From positions 1 through 64,000 of the forward strand of contig JBBDMS010000021.1 in the NCBI GenBank assembly GCA_040878185.1: DNA of 64,000 bases. The letters run 5' to 3'. This document shows, piece after piece, positions 36,400 to 45,452 of this stretch (position 1 is the stretch's first letter; every line of letters starts with the position of its first letter). This stretch comes from JAWXBK01 sp040878185. GTDB lineage: Bacteria > Pseudomonadota > Alphaproteobacteria > Dongiales > Dongiaceae. The notes under the pieces are model-generated. The model worked only from the letters and a program-made list of their open reading frames with translations. It had not been told where the DNA came from and searched no databases. A program made the translations under genes and the position numbers.

Positions 36400-36431
36400 C
36401 AATCGGTTCCTAACGCAACGAGCATCGGATC

Positions 36432-37829
36432 ATGCAGCCCACCATCCCCACCCCCGACCATAATCGCCGCCAGCCCTACTCGATCACCCGCTCCCAGGCC
36501 CATTTCCAGCGTGCGCTGAAGCGCCTGCCGCTGGGTGTCAGCTCCAACTTCCGCTACTGGGGCGACGACAAGACGATCTACGTCAAGCGCGGCAAGGGCG
36601 CTTACGTCTGGGACATCGACGACAACCGCTATATCGACTATCGCCTCGGCTATGGCCCCGCGATTCTCGGTCACTGCCACGACGCGGTCGACGCCGCCGC
36701 GCACGAGGCGCAGCAGATCGGTACGATCTATGCGCTCGGCACAGAACGCGAGCTCGCCGTCGCCGAACTGATCCACCAGATGATGCCGGCGGCTGAGCTG
36801 GTGCGCTTTTCAAACTCCGGCACGGAAGCTGTGATGGGCGCGCTGCGGCTCGCGCGCGGCGTTACCGGCAAGAGCCATTACGTGACATTCGAAGGTTCGT
36901 ATCACGGGCTGTTCGATGCCGCGATGTGGTACGCCGACATCGCGGGCATGGAAAACGAGGTCGACGATCCGAAGATCGTCGCCTACGGCAAGGGCATTCC
37001 CGATCTCGTCCGCCAGCTCTTCTGGCAAGTGCCGTACAACAACGCCGAGCGGCTCGAGCGCGTGCTGAAGAAGCATGGCGATTCGATCGCGGCCGTGCTG
37101 ATCGAACCCATCCTCGGAAATTGCTGCGGTATTCCGGCCAAGCCGGAATTCCTCAAAGCGGTGCGCGAGATGTGCGACCGCTACAATGTACTGATGATCG
37201 TCGACGAGGTGAAGACCGGCTTCCGTGTGGCCAAGGGCGGCGCGCAGGAGCTGTACGGCGTCACCGCCGACATCTGCACCATGGCGAAAGCGCTCGCGAA
37301 CGGCTATTCGATCGCCGCGATCGGCGGACGCGAGGCCATCATGCGCCATTTCGGCAATGGCGTGGCACATGGCGGCACTTACACGGCCCAGGCGATGTCG
37401 CTGGCGGCGGCCGAGCGGACGCTGACCATTCTCAAGGACACGAATGCGCTGGCGAACATCGCAAGCTACGGCACCGCGATGCAGCAGGGCATCAGCAAGA
37501 TCCTGACCGGCCGCAGCATCGCGCATTCCTTCGCCGGTCATCCGAGCATGGGCGGCCTCTTCCTCAAAGAGAAGGCGCCGAACAATTACCGCGACTGGAA
37601 GACCAGCAACTATACTTTCTACGACACGCTGGCCGGCCATCTGATCGCGCGTGGCATCATGTGCGAACCGGATTCGCGCGAGCCCTGGTTCATCTCCGCT
37701 GCGCACGACCAGACCTGCCTCGACGAGACGCTCTCGACTTTCGAGGAGGCGGTGGACATCACGGTCAAGGAAGTTCACGGTCGTTACATCCGGCGGCTTC
37801 GCTCGGATCAGTCGTCAACAGCGGAATAG
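36432..37829 (+). CDS. Class III aminotransferase (glutamate-1-semialdehyde aminomutase-like)
   Basis: This is a 465-residue PLP enzyme. Landmarks are FSNSGTEAVMGALRLAR (126-142), the Tyr-His pair in EGSYHGLFD (154-162), Asp258 in IVDEVKTGFR and the PLP lysine K286 in TMAKALANGYSIAAIGG. The overall pattern resembles glutamate-1-semialdehyde 2,1-aminomutase. However, the operon (FAD oxidoreductases, GcvT-like protein, TetR regulator) points to catabolism of an amine or amino acid rather than heme synthesis. It is the first gene of the operon and lies 18 bases before the next. Confidence 0.9.
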   Translation: MQPTIPTPDHNRRQPYSITRSQAHFQRALKRLPLGVSSNFRYWGDDKTIYVKRGKGAYVWDIDDNRYIDYRLGYGPAILGHCHDAVDAAAHEAQQIGTIYALGTERELAVAELIHQMMPAAELVRFSNSGTEAVMGALRLARGVTGKSHYVTFEGSYHGLFDAAMWYADIAGMENEVDDPKIVAYGKGIPDLVRQLFWQVPYNNAERLERVLKKHGDSIAAVLIEPILGNCCGIPAKPEFLKAVREMCDRYNVLMIVDEVKTGFRVAKGGAQELYGVTADICTMAKALANGYSIAAIGGREAIMRHFGNGVAHGGTYTAQAMSLAAAERTLTILKDTNALANIASYGTAMQQGISKILTGRSIAHSFAGHPSMGGLFLKEKAPNNYRDWKTSNYTFYDTLAGHLIARGIMCEPDSREPWFISAAHDQTCLDETLSTFEEAVDITVKEVHGRYIRRLRSDQSSTAE

Positions 37830-37847
37830 CCGGATCGGGTTCGGGGG

Positions 37848-39449
37848 ATGAAACGCTACGACGCGATCGTCGTCGGCGCAGGCCATAACGGCCTGGTTGC
37901 CGCCGCCTACATGGCTCGTGCCGGGCTTGAGGTGCTGGTGCTCGAGCGGCGCTACCTGATCGGCGGCGCTGCGGTCAGCGAAGAGCTGTATCCCGGATTC
38001 ACCTATTCGACCTGCTCCTATGTGTGCAGCCTGCTGCGACCCGAGATCATGCGCGGTCTCGATCTGCCGCGGCACGGGTTGCAGGTGATCCCCTATGAGG
38101 GCTCGCTCAACGTCCTGACCGACGGCGACTTTCTCGCCTCCTATTCGAACCATGACCGGATGCGGCGCGAACTGATGCGCCATTCGAGGCGCGATGCCGA
38201 GGCCTACGATCGCTATGCGCTCGAGATCCTGCGCCAGTGCAAGTTCATCCGACCGATGCTGCTGCAGATGCCGCCGGATCCGACCTCGCTCCGTCCCAAG
38301 GATCTGGTGGACCTGGTCAAGTTCGCGAAGCCCTTTTCCGAGCTTGGCGAGAAGCGCCTGTACGAAACGATGCGCTTCTGGACCATGAGCATCGGTGATT
38401 TCCTCGACGAGTATTTCGAGACCGACGTGATCAAGGGCCATCTCGCCGGCTCGTCGATCATCGGGACGGCGCTCGGCCCCTACTCGCCCGGCACGGCCTA
38501 TGTACTGCTGCATCACTATATGGGCGAGGTCGACGGCTCGATCGGCGCCTGGGGTTATGCGCGCGGCGGCATGGGCTCGATCAGCAAGGCGCTTGCCGCA
38601 TCGGCACAGGAGACCGGACGCTGCGAGATCCGCTGCGATGCCGACGTTACCGACATCATCGTCAAGAACGGACGCGTCAAAGGCGTGGCGCTGGCCGATG
38701 GCAGCGAGTTCTATGCCGACACCGTCGTCAGCAATCTCGATTTCCGGCGGACGATCACCAAGCTGAAATGGACCGAGGCGCTCGACGACGAGCTCGTCCG
38801 CAAGGGTGAAAATTTCAAGATCCGCGGCTCGTCCGGCAAGCTCAACATCGCGCTCGACGGGCTGCCGAACTTCAAGGGCGTTGCGGTCAAGAACAACCCC
38901 GCGCTTTCCGGCGACATCCATTATTCGCCGAGCCTGAATTATCTGGAACGCGCGTATGACGACTGGAAATACGGGCACTGGTCGAAGAAGCCGTATCTCG
39001 ACATCGTGATTCCGAGCCTGATGGATCCGACGATGGCGCCCGAGGGCAAGCATTTCATGTCGGTGTTCGTCCAGTACGTGCCACCCTCGCTGCATGACGG
39101 ACTGTGGACACCGGCAAAGCGCGATGCGTTCGGCGAGACGGTCATCGGCCTGATCGAGGAGATGGCGCCGGGCTTCCGCAACCTGATCCTGCACAAGCAG
39201 GTGCGCAGCCCCTGGGAAATCGAGAACGAAGTCGGCCTCACCGAAGGCAATATCTTCCAGGGCGAACTGACGCTCGACCAGTTGCTGTTCAACCGGCCGG
39301 TACCGGGGCTCGCACAATATCGCGGCCCGAAAAAGGGCTTCTACATGTGCGGCTCGTCGATGCACCCGGGCGGCGGTGTGATGGGTGCGCCGGGCTATAA
39401 TGCGGCGCGCGAAGTGCTCAAGGATCTGCGCCGTGGAGCACCCGCATGA
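37848..39449 (+). CDS. PYROXD2-like FAD-dependent oxidoreductase, copy 1
   Basis: This 533-residue flavoprotein is of the phytoene-desaturase/PYROXD2 type. It has the N-terminal dinucleotide motif VVGAGHNGLVAAAYMARAG (8-26), then LERRYLIGGAAVSEELYPGF. The C-terminal FAD-binding end reads KGFYMCGSSMHPGGGVMGAPGYNAAREVL. Such enzymes oxidise C-C or C-N bonds; physiological substrates of most bacterial members are unknown. It overlaps the next, similar gene by 4 bases (ATGA), so translation is coupled and the two may form a heterodimer. Confidence 0.92.
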   Translation: MKRYDAIVVGAGHNGLVAAAYMARAGLEVLVLERRYLIGGAAVSEELYPGFTYSTCSYVCSLLRPEIMRGLDLPRHGLQVIPYEGSLNVLTDGDFLASYSNHDRMRRELMRHSRRDAEAYDRYALEILRQCKFIRPMLLQMPPDPTSLRPKDLVDLVKFAKPFSELGEKRLYETMRFWTMSIGDFLDEYFETDVIKGHLAGSSIIGTALGPYSPGTAYVLLHHYMGEVDGSIGAWGYARGGMGSISKALAASAQETGRCEIRCDADVTDIIVKNGRVKGVALADGSEFYADTVVSNLDFRRTITKLKWTEALDDELVRKGENFKIRGSSGKLNIALDGLPNFKGVAVKNNPALSGDIHYSPSLNYLERAYDDWKYGHWSKKPYLDIVIPSLMDPTMAPEGKHFMSVFVQYVPPSLHDGLWTPAKRDAFGETVIGLIEEMAPGFRNLILHKQVRSPWEIENEVGLTEGNIFQGELTLDQLLFNRPVPGLAQYRGPKKGFYMCGSSMHPGGGVMGAPGYNAAREVLKDLRRGAPA

Positions 39450-41032
39450 GTGCGGCATCGTCCAACTACGACGTCGCGATCATCGGCGGCGGCCATAACG
39501 GCCTCGTTGCGGCTGCATGCCTTGCCCGCGCCGGGATCAAAACGATCCTGCTCGAGGCGGCGGATGCAGTCGGCGGTGCGGCGCGCGGCTACGAGTTTCA
39601 TCCGGGCTTCAAGGTGTCGGGCTGCGCGCAGATCCTCAATCTGCTGCGGCCGGAGATCGTCGATGCGCTGCGGCTCGGGGATCACGGGCTGCGCTATGCC
39701 GCTTCCGATCTCGCAACGCTCTCCCTGCTCGGCGACGGACAATATCTCGCGCTGGACGACAAGGCGGCGCTCGCCCAGGTGAGTGCGGCCGATGCGGAAA
39801 ACCTGCCGGACTTTCGGCGCCGGATGATCCGCTATGCGAATGCGCTCGCGCCGTCCCTGCTGAGGCAGGCGCCGCGCATGGATTTCGCCAATCGCGCCAA
39901 TGTCTGGGAGCTGGCTCGGTTCGGCCTGCGGATCCGGATGCTCGGCCGGCGCGACATGCGCGAGCTGCTGCGCATCATCGGCATGAACGCCTACGACCTC
40001 GTCACCGACGAGTTCGAGAACGAGACCCTCAAGGCATCGATCGCGCTCGATGCGGTGATGGGCAATTTCATGGGCCCACGCTCGCCAAACAGCGTCTACA
40101 CCTATCTCTATCGCATGGCCGGCTCCACCAACGGCAATCGCGGCGCGCTTGCTTTGCCGGCCGGCGGCGTTGCCGCGGTGATGCAGGCGCTCGCCGCCGC
40201 CGCCCGCAGCGCGGGCGCCGAGATCCGCACCGGATCGCCGGTCGCCCGCGTGCTGGTGAAGGACGAACGCGCAACCGGCGTGGTGCTCGATGACGGCACC
40301 GAGATCGCAAGCCGCATCGTCCTCTCGAACGCTGATCCCAAGACCAGCCTGCTGAACCTACTCGGGCCGGAACATCTCGACACCGAATTCGTGCGCCGCA
40401 CCCGCCATTTCCGCGATCGCGGCACGACGGCGAAACTGCATCTTGCCCTCGACGCGCTGCCGGACAGCCTCAGGAACCTGCCGAAGCAGGGTCAGGCGCG
40501 CTTCCTGCTCACGCCGGGCCTGCTCGGCCTCGAACGTGCATTCGATGCCTGCAAGTATCGCACGGTGCCGGACGCGCCACCGATGGAGATCGTGATCCCC
40601 ACCCTTTCGGATCCGAGCCTCGCACCCGAGGGTAAACATGTGCTGAGCGCGAACGTGCAGTATGTCCCCTATGCGCTGGCCGAGGGCAATTGGGACGGCG
40701 CCCGCGCGAAACTGCGCGAAGGGCTGATCGCATCGATCGATACGCAGCTTCCCGGAATCAAGGACCGCATCGTCGGGGCCGAGCTGCTGACGCCGGCCGA
40801 TATCGAAGCGAAATTCCGCCTCGGCGGCGGCCACTGGCATCAGGGCGAGATTTCGCTCGACCAGATCTGGACGCTGCGGCCGGTTCCAGGCTTCGTGCAG
40901 TACCGGATGCCGGTCGCAGGATTTTATCTCTGCGGTGCCGGCACGCATCCCGGCGGCGGCATCACGGGCGCACCCGGCTGGAACGCAGCACAGGCGGTCA
41001 TCGCAGATCTCAAGACGGAGCCGACACGATGA
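39446..41032 (+). CDS. PYROXD2-like FAD-dependent oxidoreductase, copy 2
   Basis: This is a second member of the same family, 528 residues, clearly paralogous to the preceding gene. It has GGGHNGLVAAACLARAG (14-30), LLEAADAVGGAARGYEFHPGF and the C-terminal VAGFYLCGAGTHPGGGITGAPGWNAAQAV. The two proteins share the same block order but differ widely in sequence, so the duplication is old. Its stop overlaps the ATG of the GcvT-like gene by 3 bases in an ATGA arrangement. It probably acts with copy 1 on the same substrate. Confidence 0.92.
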   Translation: MSAASSNYDVAIIGGGHNGLVAAACLARAGIKTILLEAADAVGGAARGYEFHPGFKVSGCAQILNLLRPEIVDALRLGDHGLRYAASDLATLSLLGDGQYLALDDKAALAQVSAADAENLPDFRRRMIRYANALAPSLLRQAPRMDFANRANVWELARFGLRIRMLGRRDMRELLRIIGMNAYDLVTDEFENETLKASIALDAVMGNFMGPRSPNSVYTYLYRMAGSTNGNRGALALPAGGVAAVMQALAAAARSAGAEIRTGSPVARVLVKDERATGVVLDDGTEIASRIVLSNADPKTSLLNLLGPEHLDTEFVRRTRHFRDRGTTAKLHLALDALPDSLRNLPKQGQARFLLTPGLLGLERAFDACKYRTVPDAPPMEIVIPTLSDPSLAPEGKHVLSANVQYVPYALAEGNWDGARAKLREGLIASIDTQLPGIKDRIVGAELLTPADIEAKFRLGGGHWHQGEISLDQIWTLRPVPGFVQYRMPVAGFYLCGAGTHPGGGITGAPGWNAAQAVIADLKTEPTR

Positions 41033-42204
41033 GCGCGCTCAAAGGCCATATCGCGCAGAACCTGCTGCCGACACCGTTTTACGAACGGGTTTTGCCGCTC
41101 AACCTCAATCATAGTTGGGAACGCTGGGAGGGTTATCTCAGCGTCGGCTGCTTCGACAATATCGAGCGCGAATATACCGCGATCCGCAACGCCGTATCGG
41201 TCTACGACATTTCGCCGATGACGCAGTATCGGATCGGCGGCGCAGATGCGACGCGCTTCCTCGACCGGCTGATGACGCGCGACATGACCAAGGTTGCAAT
41301 CGGCCAGGTCGCCTACGCGATCTGGTGCGACGATGACGGCAAGGTCGTCGAGGACGGCACCGTATTCCGGCTCGGCGAACGCGATTATCTGATCAACGTG
41401 CAGGAACAGAACCTCTCATGGTTCCAGGACACGGCGTTCCAATACGACGTGTCGATCGCGGACGTGACCGAAGAACTCTGCGGACTTTCGATTCAAGGTC
41501 CGCTTTCGCGGCAGGGGCTCGAACAAATCGGCCTCAAGGACGTTACGGCCCTCAAGTTCTTCCGGCTGGTGCAGGTCGAACTCGACGGCATGAAAATCAT
41601 CCTCACGCGGACCGGTTTCACCGGCGATCTCGGCTTCGAGGTTTATCTCAGGCCCGAGCATGCGCTCGCGTTCTGGGACCGCCTGATGGCGACAAAACTG
41701 TCGCCGCGCATCGTTCCGACCGGGTCGCACGCCCTCAACCTCGCCCGCATCGAGGCCGGCTTCCTGCAGGTGAACACGGATTTCATCGGCTCGGAGCGCT
41801 GCCAGCGTCATTCGCAGCGCCGCTCGCCCTTCGAGCTTGGTTTCGAACGGTTGGTCAATTTCAAGAAGCCCTATTTCGTCGGCAAGCGCGCGCTGCTGCG
41901 CGAGCAGGCCGCGGGCGGTCCGCGCTGGCGGACCGTCGGCCTCGACGTGACCGGCAACAAGCCGGCCGATGGATCGCTGCTCTATGACGGCAATCGCGAA
42001 ATCGGCCGCGTAACATCGGCCATGTGGTCGCCGACCTGCAAACGCAATCTCGCGATCGCCACGGTCGAGGCCGAATACGGCGCACTCGGCCGGACCATGC
42101 AGGTCGACATCTGGGTCACCAAGGAACTGCGGATCGAGAAGCGTCTGGTGTCGGGCCGCGTCGTCGAGCGGCCGTTCTACAACCCGCCCCATCGCCTGAC
42201 CTGA
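41029..42204 (+). CDS. GcvT-like aminomethyltransferase family protein
   Basis: This 391-residue protein has the folate-binding GcvT fold. Visible segments are AVSVYDISPMTQYRIGGADATRFLDRLMTRD (about 55-85), LSIQGPLSRQGLEQIG and TRTGFTGDLGFEVYL (with the conserved TGD/E-GFE). The segment GSHALNLARIEAGFLQVNTDF follows, then a C-terminal beta-barrel (GNREIGRVTSAMWSPTCKRNLAIATVE). Family members (GcvT, dimethylglycine/sarcosine oxidase parts, DmdA) move a one-carbon unit to tetrahydrofolate. No gcvH or gcvP is nearby, so a demethylation role coupled to the two FAD proteins is more likely than glycine cleavage. A bidirectional terminator follows. Confidence 0.9.
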   Translation: MSALKGHIAQNLLPTPFYERVLPLNLNHSWERWEGYLSVGCFDNIEREYTAIRNAVSVYDISPMTQYRIGGADATRFLDRLMTRDMTKVAIGQVAYAIWCDDDGKVVEDGTVFRLGERDYLINVQEQNLSWFQDTAFQYDVSIADVTEELCGLSIQGPLSRQGLEQIGLKDVTALKFFRLVQVELDGMKIILTRTGFTGDLGFEVYLRPEHALAFWDRLMATKLSPRIVPTGSHALNLARIEAGFLQVNTDFIGSERCQRHSQRRSPFELGFERLVNFKKPYFVGKRALLREQAAGGPRWRTVGLDVTGNKPADGSLLYDGNREIGRVTSAMWSPTCKRNLAIATVEAEYGALGRTMQVDIWVTKELRIEKRLVSGRVVERPFYNPPHRLT

Positions 42205-42227
42205 CTGGGCATCTTTACCCGCTAACG

Positions 42228-42260
42228 AAAAAGGCGCGCCCTGCAAGGCGCGCCTTTTTT
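42228..42260. terminator. Bidirectional intrinsic terminator
   Basis: GGCGCGCC-CTGCAA-GGCGCGCC is flanked by a run of A on the left and TTTTTT on the right. This is a textbook two-way rho-independent terminator. It separates the convergent GcvT-like and ABC ATPase genes. Confidence 0.93.
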
Positions 42261-42279
42261 CGTCGGACCCGTTGGTCGG

Positions 42280-43380
42280 TCAATGAGTCAGCAGCACGCC
42301 CGCCTGTATCGGCCAGGTCGCCCAGACCTTCTGCCCGCGGACGTCGGTCTCATCGAGACTGCGCGTCAGGTTGGGCGCCGCAACCGCGAGGCGCTTCTCG
42401 AGCCCCTCCACCTGAACATAGAAATGACTGCGATCGCCGAGATAGGCTTCGGCGCTGACCGTGCCTTGCACGCCGTTGGCATCGCCCGTCGGCTGCGTGC
42501 GGTCGATCTTGATCTTCTCGGGACGGATCGCCAGCGTCACGTCCGAATTGGCGGCAAACTGGCCGTTGGTGACCGGCGCGCGCAACTTGCCGATGCCGCC
42601 GACATCGACCGTCGCGAGACCATTCTCCACGTTCGACACGCGACCGCGGATGAAATTCATCGTGCCGATGAAATCCGCCACTTCACGACAGTTCGGCGCT
42701 TCATAGAGCCGCGTCGAGGTGTCGATCTGCAGCACCTTGCCCTTCGACATGACCGCAATGCGGTCGGACATGGTGAGCGCCTCTTCCTGGTCGTGCGTCA
42801 CGAACACGAAGGTGACGCCGAGCCGTTCCTGGAGCTGGCGCAGTTCGAGCTGCATTTCCTCACGTAGCTTCTTGTCCAGCGCGCCCAGCGGTTCGTCGAG
42901 CAGCAGCACCTTCGGCTGACAGACGAGCGCGCGGGCGAGCGCCACGCGCTGACGCTGACCGCCCGAGAGCTGATGCGCCCCGCGACTGCCGTAGCCGGGA
43001 AGCTGGATCATCTCGAGCGCCCGCTCGACGGTTTCAGCACTCTGGTCCTTCGTCAGGCCCTTCTTGCGCAGGCCGTAGGCGATGTTCTGCGCCACAGTGA
43101 GATGCGGGAAGATGGCGTAGCTCTGGAACACCATGTTCGTCGGGCGATGATGCGGTGGCACTGCCGACATCGGCTGCCCGTCGATATAGATCTCACCCTT
43201 GGTCGGCGCTTCGAACCCGGCCAGCATACGGAGCAAGGTCGTCTTGCCGCAGCCGGAGGGTCCGAGCAGCGAGAAGAACTCGCCGCGCCGGATATTGAAC
43301 GTGATCTCGTCGACCGCCCGAACGCTGCCGAAATGTTTGGAGACGTTCCTGATTTCAATAATCGATTCTTCGGATGCCAT
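42280..43380 (-). CDS. Polyamine-type ABC transporter ATP-binding protein (PotA-like)
   Basis: This 366-residue ATPase has Walker A GPSGCGKTT (40-48), the Q-loop FQSYAIFPHLTV, signature LSGGQRQRVALARAL, Walker B VLLLDEPLGALD and the switch His in VFVTHDQEEA. A C-terminal TOBE domain (about 275-360) is typical of PotA/PotG and other organic-solute importers. I used the ATG at 43380 (MASEESIIEIRN), two bases past the permease stop, since the upstream extension is not conserved. It is the last gene of a three-gene minus-strand operon. Confidence 0.94.
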   Translation of the reverse strand: MASEESIIEIRNVSKHFGSVRAVDEITFNIRRGEFFSLLGPSGCGKTTLLRMLAGFEAPTKGEIYIDGQPMSAVPPHHRPTNMVFQSYAIFPHLTVAQNIAYGLRKKGLTKDQSAETVERALEMIQLPGYGSRGAHQLSGGQRQRVALARALVCQPKVLLLDEPLGALDKKLREEMQLELRQLQERLGVTFVFVTHDQEEALTMSDRIAVMSKGKVLQIDTSTRLYEAPNCREVADFIGTMNFIRGRVSNVENGLATVDVGGIGKLRAPVTNGQFAANSDVTLAIRPEKIKIDRTQPTGDANGVQGTVSAEAYLGDRSHFYVQVEGLEKRLAVAAPNLTRSLDETDVRGQKVWATWPIQAGVLLTH

Positions 43381-43382
43381 GG

Positions 43383-44195
43383 TCAGACGATGCCCCCCGC
43401 ACTCTCGTCCGGCACGCCGCGACGGCGGAGCCATTCCGAGAAAGTGACGATGATGAATGAAAAGACGAGAATGCAGCTACCCAACGCCAGCGTGCTTGGC
43501 AGGCGGTTCGGGAAGCGCAACTGGCTGAATATGAAAAGCGGCAACGTCGCGTCGTTACCCGCCAGGAACGCCGCCAGCAGATACTCGTCGAACGAGATCG
43601 TGAAACAGAGCAACAGGCTCGACACGATGCCCGGCGCCGCCAGCGGGAAGGTCACCTTCCAGAAGGTGGTCCAGGGTCCCTGACCGAGATCGAGCGAGGC
43701 TTCTTCCAGGCTTTTGTCGAAGCCCTGCAACCGCGCGATCATGACCAGCATCGCGAACGGGATGCAGACCAGGACATGCGAGGCGCCGACCGTCCACAAG
43801 GAGAGCTGAATATCGAGGAACTTGCGGAAGATGGTCAGAAGCGCGATCGCGAGGATGATCGAGGGAATGACCAGCGGGACCATGATGACGCCCATCACCG
43901 GTGCGCGGCCCGGCAGGTAGTATCGCGTGACCGCCTTGGCGGCGAGAACGCCGAGAACCGTGCTGACGAAGGCCGATGCGAGTCCAACCTTGACGCTCGC
44001 ATTAAGCGCCTTGAGGAGCTGCGTGTTCTCGACCATGTCGTAGTACCACTGCAGCGTGAATCCCTTCAGCGGGAACGCCACATAGATACTGTCGTTGAAC
44101 GAGAACAGCGGCAGCAGCAGCACCGGGCCGTAAAGAAAGGCCACATAGAAGATCGAAAAGACCGCCAGCAGGTCGATTTTGCGTGTGCCCGGCAT
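43383..44195 (-). CDS. Polyamine-type ABC transporter permease (PotC-like)
   Basis: This is a 270-residue inner-membrane permease with about six hydrophobic segments. The EAA loop that contacts the ATPase reads LEEASLDLGQGPWTTFWKVTFPLAAPGI (about 165-192). The N-terminal segment FLYGPVLLLPLFSFNDS is characteristic of PotC-type subunits. It lies between potB-like (3-base gap) and the ATPase gene (2-base gap). Confidence 0.94.
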   Translation of the reverse strand: MPGTRKIDLLAVFSIFYVAFLYGPVLLLPLFSFNDSIYVAFPLKGFTLQWYYDMVENTQLLKALNASVKVGLASAFVSTVLGVLAAKAVTRYYLPGRAPVMGVIMVPLVIPSIILAIALLTIFRKFLDIQLSLWTVGASHVLVCIPFAMLVMIARLQGFDKSLEEASLDLGQGPWTTFWKVTFPLAAPGIVSSLLLCFTISFDEYLLAAFLAGNDATLPLFIFSQLRFPNRLPSTLALGSCILVFSFIIVTFSEWLRRRGVPDESAGGIV

Positions 44196-44198
44196 GGC

Positions 44199-45152
44199 TC
44201 ACCCCGCCCGCTGGATTGCGTGCTTCCCGAACAGGAGCCGCACGAAATAGAGAAAACCGAGAACCACGATCGTGATCGAGATCATGCTCATGATCGAAAC
44301 CGCGGCACCGAGTGGCGCATTGTTCGCCTTGCCGAATAGCGACTGGATGATATTCCCGATCATGATACCCGATGTACCGCCCACCAGGGTCGGCGTCACA
44401 TAGTCACCGACGGTGGGAATGAACACGAGCAGCGTGGCCGAGATCACACCCGGCAGCGACAGCGGGAACGTGACCCGCCAGAAGCGCTGGAATGGTGTAT
44501 CGCCGAGATCGGTCGCGGCTTCGAGCAGCGAGCGGTCGATTTTTTCGAGCGACACATAGATCGGCAGGATCGCAAACGCCGCCCAGGCATGCGCCAGCGT
44601 GATCGTCACGGCCGGCGGATTGTAGAGCAGGAATTCGAGCGGCTCGCTCAGAATCCCGGTGGTGATCAGTCCGGAATTGATCACGCCGTTGAATCCGAGA
44701 ATGATCTTCCACGCAAAGACGCGCAGCAGATAGCTGGTCCAGAACGGCACGGTGATCAGGATGATCCACATGAGTTTGTTCTTGGTCACCCGGAATGCCA
44801 GGTAATAGGCCATCGGGTAAGCGAGAGCGACCACGACGATGGTCGCGGTCAGGGACATGCGGATCGATTTGAGAAGAAGGAGCCCGTAGATCGGGTTTTC
44901 CTGGACATCCAGCACCTTGAGATAATTATTCAAGGTGAAGTCGCGGTGGATTTCGAAATATTCCTGGGTCCAGAAGCTAAGAAGGAAGAGGCCCAGTATC
45001 GGCACAATCAGCATCGTGATCATCACGAACGCTGTCGGCGAGAGCAGAAGATATCCCCTTATCCACTCATGCCGGAGCAGCAAAGCCCGCCATCTCAGCC
45101 AAAGGCTGTTGGGCCGGGCGGGCGTTTCCGCGCCGCTGGCAACACTCACCAT
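44199..45152 (-). CDS. Polyamine-type ABC transporter permease (PotB-like)
   Basis: This is a 317-residue permease. A hydrophilic N-terminus of about 30 residues is followed by helix 1 (GYLLLSPTAFVMITMLIVPILGLF), further helices, and the EAA loop LLEAATDLGDTPFQRFWRVTFPLSLPGV (about 215-242). The conserved IPTVGDYVTPTLVGG follows the loop, as in PotB. The GGGAGG site 8 bases before the ATG at 45152 fixes the start. It is the first gene of the transporter operon and is divergent from the binding-protein gene. Confidence 0.94.
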   Translation of the reverse strand: MVSVASGAETPARPNSLWLRWRALLLRHEWIRGYLLLSPTAFVMITMLIVPILGLFLLSFWTQEYFEIHRDFTLNNYLKVLDVQENPIYGLLLLKSIRMSLTATIVVVALAYPMAYYLAFRVTKNKLMWIILITVPFWTSYLLRVFAWKIILGFNGVINSGLITTGILSEPLEFLLYNPPAVTITLAHAWAAFAILPIYVSLEKIDRSLLEAATDLGDTPFQRFWRVTFPLSLPGVISATLLVFIPTVGDYVTPTLVGGTSGIMIGNIIQSLFGKANNAPLGAAVSIMSMISITIVVLGFLYFVRLLFGKHAIQRAG

Positions 45153-45452
45153 GCCAATCGCCTCCCATTTTTTTGAAACTACCGAGCCTTATGACCCGCA
45201 TTGTCGGCTTCGAATCTATACGAATCAAGCTATTGCGCAATCAAGCCTTTTCTGGCCGCTTCCGCCGCCTTGCCCGTCAAATGTCCGGGATGCTAGCCTT
45301 TTGCGGGCTTCGGTTGGCTTCCTCTCTACGGGCCGATCCATCACAGTTTTCTGCGAGTATTCGCCTGTGCGGCTGGCCCGAACCCGCCCCGCACGACGCC
45401 GGTCGATTGACGCACTCGTGACCGGACAACTGTCGACTAAACGGAGAATCAA
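45153..45452. promoter_or_regulatory. Divergent promoter region of the transporter genes
   Basis: The 300 bases between the PotB-like and binding-protein genes are moderately AT-rich and code for nothing I can support. They contain the perfect palindrome ATTGCGCAAT at 45232-45241, flanked by two copies of AATCAAGC (45223-45230 and 45239-45246). This is a possible operator. Promoters for both directions are expected here. Confidence 0.5.
45232..45241. promoter_or_regulatory. Candidate operator palindrome in the transporter control region
   Basis: ATTGCGCAAT is a perfect 10-base palindrome framed by AATCAAGC direct repeats 16 bases apart. It is short enough to be chance; position between divergent genes is the main support. 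Confidence 0.3.

Larger units (their letters stand above)
36240..36431. promoter_or_regulatory. AT-rich divergent control region with palindromes
   Basis: The 192 bases between the TetR-XRE gene and the aminotransferase operon are far more AT-rich than the flanks and contain at least two inverted repeats built on ATTTAAT/ATTCAAT-like halves. They are listed separately. Promoters for both directions should lie here; I could not fix a -35/-10 pair with confidence. Confidence 0.6.

Noticed and set aside
36432..37829. Calling this aminotransferase hemL.
   Set aside because: It resembles glutamate-1-semialdehyde aminomutase, but lies in a catabolic operon and has a divergent C-terminus, so a heme role is not supported.
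41029..42204. Calling the GcvT-like gene gcvT of the glycine cleavage system, with a glycine riboswitch upstream.
   Set aside because: There are no gcvH or gcvP genes, and the start overlaps the preceding gene, leaving no room for a riboswitch.
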